64,000 nucleotides of DNA from Paramyrothecium sp. XJ0827 (lineage: Eukaryota; Ascomycota; Sordariomycetes; Hypocreales; Stachybotryaceae), in NCBI GenBank assembly GCA_020881915.1, contig JAJFPB010000002.1, forward strand, positions 5,715,001-5,779,000. The letters are read 5' to 3'. Below are positions 31,963 through 43,100 of the stretch, piece after piece. Within the stretch, counting starts at the first letter, position 1. The number at the start of each line of letters is the position of its first letter. The notes beneath the pieces are model-generated. The model was given only the letters and a program-made list of their open reading frames with translations. It searched no databases and was not told the origin of the DNA. A program made the position numbers and the translations under genes.

Positions 31963-33892
31963 GGGAAAAGAAATTGCACAGGGGTATTTTGTGCAGATCA
32001 GTTTTTTTTTAACCAAGATCTAGCGTGAATATGTTGCAACGTGCATTTTTTAGTGATCATAGACAGTGGTTCAACAAATTGGCTTCTTATGTTACATTGC
32101 TTGCACTTTGCCGATCTTGATCCGAATGGCTGCAACGTCCCGAGATGTTCAAACATGGCAGGTCGTCTGCCGATTCGCCTCGGCTTCACACCCGAGCCGC
32201 TCCAGTGCAGTGGAAGAGGTCTCGGCCCAAGCCGAGTTTGCGGGTTACACTCTAGCCAATTGAAAAATGTTCTAGAACTTGGATTGTTTCCAGCAACGGT
32301 CGCCGATCTTCCAAGTGCGAGCAGAACAAACCATTACAGTATCACGCGTCGCACGTCCAGACTAAGTCAATGTCTACAGTGTGCCGAATGTTGCAACCCT
32401 GGGATTTGTTCTTCGCCTGACCCAGCGCAAACTTAGATCATACAGCCGAGACATAAGGGGGCAGTGATGGTCCTCCGTACCTGGTCGAGAACTACGTCCC
32501 CAGGTTTCCGACACGCGACAACCCAGAAGACCAGCCAATAATCAGAATCAACCCTTTCCCATGACACTAATGTCCCGCCTCCATCCACGCATTGTTATGC
32601 TTTGCCTAAGATGCGGAGGATAATAGACGGCGGAAGACGGGATTCCTGGTACATCTCTGGTGGCGGCAATGGCGCTGGTTCTTCACACTTGGCGGGAATA
32701 GCGCCCTCGAGGCGACGCCATTCACAGCTACTTATGAGCGCCTCAGGCCCGGATCTTGTGCGCCTCAGCAGCTTCCGCCGTCAATGGACGAGGCTGAAAA
32801 ACAAGAAAGAAAAGCGAGCTTCGGGGAATTGCCGGGTTTCATGTGAGCCAAGCTTCCGGTGAATGCATTCATGCAAGAGTGACCTGACAGGAGGCTGGGA
32901 CGATTCAAATACCAGGGCCGGGGCCAGCTCCCCTTGCAAATCACCTGACCGGAGATACAGCAATCTCCCCCCGTGCATGCATCGAATCTAGCCCCTTCTC
33001 GGTGCGATAAAGGCCCCAGTTGTGTGGAGGACGCTGCCCTTCTCCAGCCAACCCCGAACGCCGGCCAATCTCCGCCCAATGACGTCGTGCCGCCGCATGC
33101 GCCCGACTCCATTTGGAGAGAAAGCTGGCCAGCGACCCTGGCGACCCTCTGACTGGCAGGAAGCGAAGGAAGATTGGGGGAGGGTCAATCAGGGTCGTGT
33201 CATTGGACGGCCGGGCTTGGCGCAGGCTGGGGGTGGTGGCCACGGATCGGCGAGGGAACCCGGCGATCGTGTCGCATGCGAGAAAACCTTGATTTGTTCT
33301 ATCGCTGCCCGCAATGGGAAGCCAAGCACATGGGCGAGGCGAGGCGAGGCGTTGCTAGTGAAGTCGCTTGGCGCACGGCTCGGCGCATCCAGTAAAGCTG
33401 GCGTCGTGTCTGAGCTGTTTCCCCCCCCCCGAATGGCGCAACCATGAGGGAGTCCAGCCCCGGGGAGAGCTTATCTCTACGTTTGAGTTTCGTCGAATTC
33501 CCGAGAGGCAAAGCTTCTGCTCGCTAGTCATTGGTTGTGTCTGCACCAGATGGCCCCAATTGGCCGCCCGCCGTCCCCAGGTTCTAGACGTGGGACCGGC
33601 CGGTTTTATCTAGGCCATCGGTCGTTGGCGGGAGGCCGGTCACGCTCTGCGTCCCAGATGCAGATCGAGAGGCAAGGGTGCTACGGCAATTGTAGGTCAG
33701 GATGAGCCAAGGCTCTGCGGGGACGCACGGCTAGGCCTGAATGCAAATCCTGCGCCAGCGCTGTCCTGTTCCTGTATAATACTCATCGCATTCCTGTCCC
33801 AGGTCTCCGCAGCGCTCCCCCAAATCCTCGTCTCAACTCTGTTTCCTTCACATTTTATTTCTGGTCCTCTGAACGTTGCATGTCCTTTCAAG
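31963..33892. other. Intergenic region, including the permease promoter
   Basis: About 1.9 kb with many overlapping short frames on both strands (32000-33600) but no recognisable protein. 33000-33600 is GC-rich. The last 200 bases before 33893 are pyrimidine-rich, as in many fungal promoters and leaders. Confidence 0.5.
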
Positions 33893-35686
33893 ATGCAATC
33901 AGAGGAGGAGAAGCAACCCAAGCGCGGGTCCGGCGATGTCCTCGACACCAACCATGTCGAGGCTAGCGATCTCGGCCACCTCCATCGCCGATTGAACAAT
34001 CGTCAGATCCAGCTCATCGCGGCTGGTGGTTCAATTGGCACCGCCCTCTTCATCAGCATCGGTGGAGGCCTCGCCAAGGGCGGGCCCGGCAGTCTGCTGA
34101 TTGCCTTTACCGGTTATTCGTTAGTCCTCGCTCTCGTGAACAATTCGATCGCCGAAATGAGTACATACATGCCTGTCGCAGGAGGCTTCGTCCGCCTTGC
34201 TGGCCATTGGGTCGACGATGCTCTGGGTTTCGTGGCGGGCTGGAACTTCTTCCTCTACGAAGCGCTGCTGATCCCGTTCGAAATCACTGCTCTGACCTCG
34301 GTCATTTCTTTTTGGAGCGAGAATGTCCTGAATCCCGGGCCTACTGCTGGTGTCTGCGCCGCTACAATTATTTGCTATGGGTAAGCCTCTTCCACGGTCG
34401 CAATTTTGCTACAACCGTTCCTGCGCCCTCCCTCCCCGTCTTTGGTTTCGCCAATCGTGTCTGTCGTCCTTGGACTTTACTAAAACCGCAATTTCCGTAG
34501 CCTCCTAAACGTTGTCGCGGTTCGTGTGTACGGCGAGGCCGAATTCTGGCTCTCGGGCGGAAAGATTGTCTTGATCTTCATGCTGTTCGCCTTCACCTTC
34601 GTCACCATGGTCGGCGGCAACCCGCAGGGCGATGCCTACGGCTTCCGCCACTTCTCAAACCCCGGCTCCTTCGCGACCTACCTGAGCACCGGAGACAAGG
34701 GTCGCTTTGAGGGCTTCCTCGCTGCTCTGTGGAGCGCGTCATTCACAGTCGTCGGTCCCGAATACATTTCCATGGTGTCGGCCGAAGCCCAACGTCCGAG
34801 CATCTACATTAAATCGGCGTTCAAGACCGTATACTACCGTTTCTGCATCTTCTTCATCATTGGATCTCTGGCTGTCGGCATCGTCTGCGCCTACAACGAC
34901 CCAGCCCTCGTTCAGATTTGGTTCGAGAGCGGAAGTTCTGGCAGCGCGGCTTCGTCTCCCTACGTCATTGCCATGGAGAATCTCGGCGTTGACGTGCTAC
35001 CACACGTTGTCAACTTCTTGATTCTGACATCCATCTTTTCCGCCGGAAACACGTACACCTATTGTGCTACGCGGACGCTGTATTCCTTGGCTCTCGAGGG
35101 TCGTGCTCCTAAGGTGTTGCGGTACTGCAACAGGAAGGGTATCCCTATCTGGTGCTTCTGCGTCGTCATGCTTTTCCCCTTCCTGTCTTTCCTGCAAGTT
35201 GGCAACGGCTCCGCCGAGGTCCTGGGCTGGTTCGTCAGCATCATCACCGGCGGCGGCTTGGTCACCTTCATCATCATGTCCATCACATTCATCAACTACT
35301 ACAAAGGATGCGTGGCCCAGGGTGTGGACCGAAAGAAGGAGCGGCCTTATTACGGATACTTCCAGCCCTATGGTGCCTACATCGCCCTGGCGGTCCAGAC
35401 AGTCGTTGCGCTGACGTACGGCTACTACGCGTTCCGTCCCGTGTGGAGCGTCGAGATCTTCTTCCAGAGCTACTCCATGCAAATCCTGGCCGTTGTCCTG
35501 TTTGTTGCTTGGAAACTGATCAAGCGAACCAAATATATCAAGCCACACGAGATGGATCTTGTCTGGGAGCGACCAGAGATCGAGGCCTACGAGAAGTCCA
35601 TTACTGAGCCAGCAACGGGCTTCTGGGAAGAGATGGGTCACTTGGTTTGGATCAACAGAAAGAAGAAGTCCCGCTCTCAAGTATGA
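33893..35686 (+). CDS. Amino-acid permease (fungal AAT/APC family), two exons
   Basis: Exon 1 is 33893-34380, the intron is 34381-34500 (GTAAGC...CCGTAG) and exon 2 is 34501-35686, giving 557 residues. The product is a proton-coupled plasma-membrane amino-acid importer with about 12 membrane helices. The cytosolic N-terminus ends in LNNRQIQLIAAGGSIGTALF, the family's signature with the substrate-binding GSIGT loop in helix 1. It continues ISIGGGLAKGGPGSL, the MPVAGGFVRLAGHWVDDALG loop and VVGPEYISMVSAEAQRP, all typical of the fungal permease family. The length is normal. The substrate cannot be told from sequence alone. The C-terminus (WINRKKKSRSQ) is basic and cytosolic. Confidence 0.93.
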
Positions 35687-37296
35687 AGCCTTGGGACGTA
35701 AGGACGACGTGGCTCCTATTAAATGAATAGAAGAAACATTCAATGCAAGCCCATTTTCGGAGTGAAAAGCTTTTACACATTTGTACCCCTTACTCCACGG
35801 TGCACGTTCATCCACGTAAAAGATGATCGTATCTATAGATAAGAACTCACCGCGAAGTCTTGAACGACACATCCGAAGCGTCGCAGGGTCCAGGGTAGGC
35901 CCCAAGACGTGCCACGGGATGAGGTACCACAAACCACAAATCTAATGATTGTATGTGAGAAGTATCTGCTTTTGTTGTAAACAAATCTTTGAGAGTATCT
36001 AAAATACGTCCTCAAAAATCAGATAGAATAAAATCAATTTATTTAAGAGTTACATATTTTTCCTTTATTTCTTTTGAACTCTTGGGCTACTATTACCAAT
36101 TGACCGTTTTCCAGTCCGGATATTTTTGCTCACCACTTGCATGGGTAGTTTCTTCAAGCCAATCAGTCAAGGACAGAAACCAATCGAATCGTTCAGCACG
36201 GCTCAGCTGAGTTGTATGGGGGAGGTCTGCCATCTGGTGTGGTTGTCATGTCCCTGCTACGGTCGTATCCATTTAGGACCATGACAATTCCCAACTCAAC
36301 CCTCAAGAGCCAACTAATAACGGGCACATTTCCGTGATATGCCAACATGATTGCATACGTTTAGAAAAGTATTAAAAACAGCCGTCAGGTAGGCAATGCT
36401 TCCGGGCGCAAGATTGAAACGCTAGGTTGCTGTGAGTGACCCTCAACGGACGCAACGCCGTACCTACAGTATAAGCGACTTGGTGAGGCGACAGCTCCAT
36501 GATCCCATCACACGCAGACCACGGATATGAAGACTGGCAATGCAACCACGGCCCGTCCAAAGTCGGCATTCAGCCGTCTTCCGCTTGTCTCCCACATCCA
36601 GCCCCGTAGAACCTACAGAGCACACCAAAGGCATCATTCCTTGGGTCGAAGCTGGGGGTCTTGACCAGTATCTGCACCCTCCCGTGCAGATCCTAGTGGG
36701 CCGATGCCCTGAATTGGCAACCCCGATAAACCCACTGGGGTCCACTAAGGATCCTTGCTTAGGGCCAGCGGCAGCTAAAGCTAGATGGAGCTTTGGAGCA
36801 TGCACCGCAGCTTGGATGCAGTTGGGGAGCTCAAGATGCTTTGCTTGTCTCCGAGCTTGCGAATTCACCCGTGCATTTCAAAGACTACATTTGCACGGCG
36901 ACGGCTTGTTCGCAGCTGTGTCAACAGTTCAACCCTGGAGTCACATGATGTTGCATTCTGCGACGGCGGAATCGACGAGCGGAGTTGCGGACAAAGAACC
37001 ACCAACCAACTCCCTGATGAAGCAGGATAAGCACAGGCGAGCCAACCCAGCTCCCCCCCTCCTTGACTGCCACCTTCTCCGAGCGAGATCTGCATTATCT
37101 CTTCTCTTTTATTTTATTCCACTCCATTCTGCTCTCCTTTCTTCTCCTCTCCTCCCTTCTATCCTCACATCCAGCACAAGCACACGTCAGCCTGCCACAT
37201 CCCCTCACATTTGAACGTAACACATCGCCGACCTTCTCCCTTGCCCCCAACGACAAGTCCTGGTTTTTCGCTTGGAACGGACCAGCTGAAGTCACA
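35687..37296. other. Intergenic region upstream of the MFS gene
   Basis: About 1.6 kb with no supported gene. 35960-36070 is AT-rich. A 224-codon frame at 36540-37214 is low-complexity and runs into the MFS leader, so I do not accept it. The last part, about 37098-37168, is a strong CT tract that probably forms the promoter or 5' leader of the MFS gene. Confidence 0.5.
37098..37168 (+). promoter_or_regulatory. CT-rich tract upstream of the MFS gene
   Basis: A 70-base pyrimidine run (TCTCTTCTCTTTTATTTTAT and onward) lies about 130 bases before the chosen start codon. Long pyrimidine tracts just upstream of start sites are common in promoters and leaders of well-expressed filamentous-fungal genes. 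Confidence 0.45.
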
Positions 37297-39324
37297 ATGC
37301 CTCCCTCGAGCAGCACAGGCGCAACAACCCTCATCTACCCAGCAAGCTCCGTACATGACGGCTGGGAGATGACGGACATGCCGCGCTCTGATCAGTATCA
37401 ACAACTTCACAATGGCGAGGTAGGGCCTAAAGCCGCTGCTGGAAAGGACGCCACTTCGGCGGCCGGTGACGACCTCCCCAGAGGCGCGCCCTCCAAGAAG
37501 TCTGTCCAGTTCTGGGCCGTCATCGGGGCCCTGTCGATCACGGGCATGCTCGCTGCTCTCGAGGGCACCATTATCACCAGCGCCTTACCCACCATCACGA
37601 ACACCCTAGGCGGCGGCAACGACTATGTCTGGATCCCCAACTCTTACCTGCTGGCATCTGTTGTGATTCTCCCCTTCATCGCGCAGTTGAGCGACATCTT
37701 CGGGCGCCGCTGGCCGCTGCTCGCCGCCGTCGCTCTGTTCCCCCTTGGCAGTGGCATCTGCGGAGGCGCGTCGACAATGGGGATGCTCATCGCGGGCCGA
37801 ACCGTGTAAGTGCTTCCGCTGGAGCTGTGATGAACCAATCGTCCTGGCCACGTTGGCCTGCCAGTGCACAAAGAGTATGGCTAATTTGTTCGACGCAGCC
37901 AAGGGCTCGGCGGCGGAGGCATCACGCTGCTCATCGAGACTGTGGTCACGGACATGGTTCCGCTGCGCGAACGAGGCAAATACATGGCCATCACCTTGCT
38001 GGGCTCTATCCTGGGCACGGCCGGTGGTCCCTTTCTTGGCGGCATCATCGTTGAGCGGACCACATGGCGGTGGATCTTCTATCTAAACCTGCCAATTGCA
38101 TCTTGTAAGCCTGCCTGCATGCTCTCAAATCTGGTAGCCTTCGCTGACGCTCGAAACTCGACTGTTGCAGTGGCATTTGGCCTTCTTTTTGTCTTTCTCC
38201 GCGTCCAGTACCCCGGCGCTGGTAGCTGGAGGCAGCGGCTTGCCAAAATGGACATGCTGGGCAATGCCATATTTAGCGGCACCATTGTCTCCATCTTGAT
38301 AGCTTTGGCTTGGGCAGGCAGTGTCTACGAGTGGCAGAACTATCGCATCATTGTCCCACTTACTATCGGTCTCTTTGGCGTTGGGCTCTGGGTCACCTTT
38401 GAATGGACCCTGAGCAAGCAGCCTTCCTTCCCGCGCAAGATCGTCAGCAACCGAACCTCGTCAACCGTTCTGGCCATTACACTTCTTCACTCCCTGACAA
38501 TCTACTGGGCATTCTACTTCCTGCCCGTATACTTCCAAGCCGTCAAGGGTGTTTCTCCACTTCGTTCAGGCAAGTTGACTCCGGAACCATACGGTTCTCC
38601 AGCATGACTTCGGCTAACCATCACCTTAAAGGGGTCTTCACACTGCCCTATTTTGCAGGAATTCTGCCATTTGGAATCCTTGGTGGCGTTCTTCTCTCTA
38701 AATGGGGTCGCTACAAGCCCCTTCACCTCATTGGATGGGCTATCATGGCCCTGGCGTGTGGTCTGTTCAGCCTCTTGGACAGCAGCTCCAGCGTCGCCAC
38801 TTTCGTGTGCTTTCAGCTACTCCTTGCCGCGGGCACAGGACTTCTCGCCGTCATTCTACTTCCTGCCATGCAAGCTCCACTCGAGGAAAGCCTTGTTGCT
38901 CTTACGACGGGCATCTGGACCTTCGCCAGGCTGTTCGGTGGTATCTGGGGTGTTGCGATTCCGAGTGTCATCTTCAACAACGAGTGTCGCAACAATGCCG
39001 AGAGACTTCTGAGCGACCCAGAGATAGCTCAACTACTAACAGGCGGGCGCGCCTACGACCATGCTACCCAAGCATTCCTTAGGAGCATAGAGGACCCAAC
39101 CGTAAGAGCTGAAGTCGTTGAGGTTTTTTCCGAGGTATGCATTCCCCCCGGATTGCACACGCAGCTGCTGACGATGCACTCCCCTTCAGTCTATGCGAGT
39201 TGTGTGGTACTGTGCGACCGCTTTCGCCGGCCTGGGGTTTCTGGTGACATTCATCGAGAGAGAGGTTAAGCTGCGCGACGATCTCAACACTGAGTACGTG
39301 CTGGAAGAGAAAAAGAATGCGTAA
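37297..39324 (+). CDS. MFS efflux transporter, DHA2 (14-helix) type, five exons
   Basis: Exons: 37297-37805, 37899-38104, 38171-38569, 38632-39134, 39190-39324; product 583 residues. I chose the ATG at 37297 (MPPSSSTGA; context GTCACAATGCC). Intron 3 has a GC-AG pair (donor GGCAAGT); a second acceptor at 38658 is in frame but would remove part of a helix. A soluble N-terminus of about 68 residues precedes FWAVIGALSITGMLAALEGT. Motif A is seen in SDIFGRRWPLL. The antiporter motif C is LGSILGTAGGPFLGGI, followed by TTWRWIFYLNLP, typical of DHA2 drug:proton antiporters. It likely exports a xenobiotic or secondary metabolite at the plasma membrane. No biosynthetic cluster is intact next to it; the PKS relic is 30 kb away. 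Confidence 0.92.
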
Positions 39325-40148
39325 GAGGTGGAGCGCACAGCCGATCAATGTGTTGTCGAGAGGCCGGGAGTCAAGGCCCAGGTGCAAGGTGCATGACAAT
39401 TTATCTGGCATGCCGTTGCCTTGAGTATCACCAGCACAGCTGGGCATCGACATGGCTTATGATGCGGCTCTGATGCATGAGCCGCAAACCTGCTGCGATA
39501 AAGAGCATTCTCATTGACGTAGAGCTAGAACCCTTCATAGACCGGCATCCTCAAGCATGGACAAGACCACTCATCGACGGCAACCACCGAGGAGTTACAA
39601 AGGCCTTGAGCCACAAAGAAAGTGCATGCCGCTGACTCTCCAATCGGGGATCCAAAGACTTCGGACATGCGTGGAGGAACCTCGATGGTCGTCTGGCTTT
39701 GGCTCAGACCTTCAAATGGGCTAAGCCGCCAAATATTGCATCTGAGCTGCAGCTACCAGGCGAATGACTGGTTCGATCACCCCGGCTCGGCCAAAGTGCA
39801 ACTCGAAACCCCGCACCAGGCTGCTGAAATTATGCAGGTTAAGGATGTGAGATTGGTGGGAAGCGCCTGGTAAGGCAGTGCGTGACATGGACAGGAAGCC
39901 TACGAAAACGCCTATAGATCTACAGTCTCCCAATTCAGCATGCCAGTGTGCTTAGCCGCGCAATTTTTTATTATTAGGTGCCTTTTGCACTGGCAGCCAA
40001 AGTTGCAATGCTGAATCAAAGCGCAAAGTTGGTTTATTAAGGACCGAGCCATCTAGTCTCGAAAAGGTGGTCTTTTTGGGTTCTCACCATCTTCCCAGCT
40101 CTCTTCCGACCTCCTGTTATCTATCACCACTTGCCCTCAAAAATCAAA
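39325..40148. other. Intergenic region between the MFS and NLR genes
   Basis: About 820 bases with only unsupported short frames (for example 39622-39873). A CT-rich segment at about 40081-40130 directly precedes the NLR start codon and is probably its promoter or leader. Confidence 0.5.
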
Positions 40149-43100
40149 ATGAGTCGCATTGAAACTTTGCTCCAACCTACGGAGACTTCCGAAGCCCTAC
40201 CACCGAATGTGTCTCAAGATCGGATGTCTACCAGGGACACTCCGTTGCCCAGAAGAACTTTCCATGGTGGTTTTGATGACGCCTCACAGGCTGAGGCTGA
40301 AGAAAAACTATTGAATGGTCATCCTCCCCCGTATGAGCAGTTCCACTTCGCGATTGTGTGCGCACTACGTCTCGAGTACAATGCTGTAACGGACTCGTTG
40401 GATAAGTACTGGGCGTTCAACCCTCTCGATCCGAATGATCCAACCGTTTACACGCTTGGAATTATGGCTGGACACAACGTGGTTATCTTGCGGCCTACGC
40501 ATGTCGGCTCCTTATCGGCCTTGAGAATCACGGACAGGACAAAGGCAAAGTTCCCCAACGTCGAGCTCTTCTTGGCAGTTGGTGTCTGTGGCGCCGTTCC
40601 ACGCTTTCCAGTGCCGATCAATCCCCAGAGTGAGACGACTTGCGAGCAAATATTTCTTGGCGACGTCGTCGTCAGTACCAGAGTCGCGGCATACGTGCAC
40701 CAAGGCCGCGTCAAGCCCGAGGGCTTCGAGATACGCAACATCCTGGAGAGCGACATCGGGAGGCCGAGCGAGCGCGTACGGAACCTGGCGCATTGTCTCG
40801 AAACATCACTCTGGTCGACTAACATCCGCAGAAACATGCATGGCCACCTTGCACAGCTTCAACACGCAAACACAGGTTACGAGTACCTGGGAGTCGGCAA
40901 CGATAATCTATACGAAGCGTCCTATGTCCACAAGCACCGTAGTTTAAGCCAATGCTCATGCTCTATAGCGGCGAATGCACAGTGCCAGGGAGCATTGGAC
41001 GCTGACTGCAGCACTCTTTGCGATGACCAAAACTTGGTGACCTTGGGCAGATCAACGGAGAAACAACGGCATGGAGGAAGGCCGCGGATTCACGCAGGGA
41101 TCATGGGATCGGGAGATATCGTCATGAGGTCGGGAGAAATTCGTGACCAGGTTTCGGGAGAGCATGGTATCATGGCCTTCGAGATGGAAGGGGCCGGTGT
41201 TTGGTTTGGAGCCCCTTCATGCATCGTCATCAAGGCAGCTTGCGACTATGCCGACAGTCACAAGAACAAGATGTGGCACCAGTACGCTGCTGGTGTCGCC
41301 GCGTCGGCCGCCAAAGCCGTGATGCAGTGGTACACTCCCCATCCGGCAAACGGTTAGTCCGCTCAATCTCGTGCGTTTCAATGGGTGCTTTTCGTCAACA
41401 TCTGGTCCTGGCTTTGGGCATTTCGAAAGGGGGCTAGTTTGTGCTTATGATAAGAGTCTGCTAGAACAGTTCCATTGATCATACTTTGTTAGGTGGCTCA
41501 AGTCTGGACTCTGATAAGAATATGATATTCAAAGTAAGCCCTCCAACTGAGTCATGGACGGACGACCGAGGACTCGTCGCCGAGCTAGAGCGATTTTGCT
41601 CTGACGAGGCCGATCCGCCACTGAGTTCTTTGCCCACCATTGTGGTTGTGCATGGACCACATGGACTCGGCAAGACCGAGCTATGCAAGATGTTTGCTCA
41701 GAAAACCAAGTCAAAGTATGTCTACCAGATGGTGTGATCCTAGAGTCGCTGCTGCTTGCTGACAAGTTCTTTCTGCCCCCCTTCAGATTCTGGGCAGTCT
41801 GGATGATAAGTGCACGAACTCAAGCTGATGTTGAACTAGGGTTACGAAGAATAGGCGTAGAGGATTTCGGCCTGGGGTCAGCCGCCCTCGAAACAGATTC
41901 CTCAGCACAGGACGGTGATTCTGCTCTCGTAAATGTGGTTTTACGTCGCTTAAGAACGACAGAAAAGCCCTGGCTCCTGATTCTGGATGGGTATGACGGT
42001 ACCGACAGTTACGACATACGAAAAATGCTCCCTCAGGACACTGAGAGAAACTCAAGCATGTCTATCATCACAACCAGCAACTCGCTTCTCGATCTATATG
42101 TTCGCCAGCAGCATTTGTTGGTTGGTGACCTCTCAGTTGAAGAGGGGTGCCGCCTGTTTCATAACTGCCTGGGGCCCTCGACTCGTAATCCACAGGTGGA
42201 TGACCAAGTTCGCAGCGTTGTGAGGAAACTCCATGCCCACCCAGAGGCCGTGAAAATCGCTGCTGGAATAGTTCGGAAGCGGCCAAAGACGCAGAACTTG
42301 CATGACTCTCTGCACAAACTGAATGAGGGCCTCGATACGGGAGCGGCCATACAAGCGGTTGACGAGATCCTCAAACATGTCTGGAAGCCATGGAAGCTTG
42401 CAGTAACCAGCCTCCAATCTGAAGGATCTCCCGAGGCTGGTGCAGCCCTGGAGCTGCTAGGATTTCTGTGCTTAATTGATAGCAGCGAGCTGAGTTGTGC
42501 AGCCATTGAGGCGTCCTGGGTGGCAGCCAAGGCCAGAGCAGCACCACTACATCAACATGCACTGGACTGCTTGTCTGAAGGTGAGCGCTGGGAAGACTCT
42601 GGCTTCCATCGGGCAGCACAAGTCCTTAGTGCGACTGGACTGGTCACGGTCCGGGACACAGGTGAGGATGTTGTGATTTGCATGTCTCCGTTGGTGAGCT
42701 GGTGCTCGATGACTTATCTCTGGAAGGATGATTCTGGGAAGAAGAAAGCTTGGTGGAAAGCAATGACGACACTGGCAGCCACGATGTCACCGGGCTCCGA
42801 TGATCATGGTTTTACTACGCGTCGGGGCTTGGTGAAACACGCTGAAAGTTGTTACAAGAAGTGTGTCGGAGATGCAACACCCTGGGAAGGACAGGAGCCG
42901 CACATAGTTGCAGATGTGGCGCTAGTTCTGAGCAAGGCCCTGGCTCAGAATGGGCTCTTTAATGATGCAAAGGCGCTCCAAACCACGGCTCTTGACCAGC
43001 TTTCAGAGACTACGGATCTTGGGAGCGATTGGAGAGTCGTTGACTTGAAGACAGCGCTTGCAACAACCATGCATGACATGGGCGAGCATAGCGGAGCGCT

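Noticed and set aside
36540..37214. 224-codon frame upstream of the MFS gene
   Set aside because: Low-complexity sequence running into the CT-rich leader; no recognisable domain.
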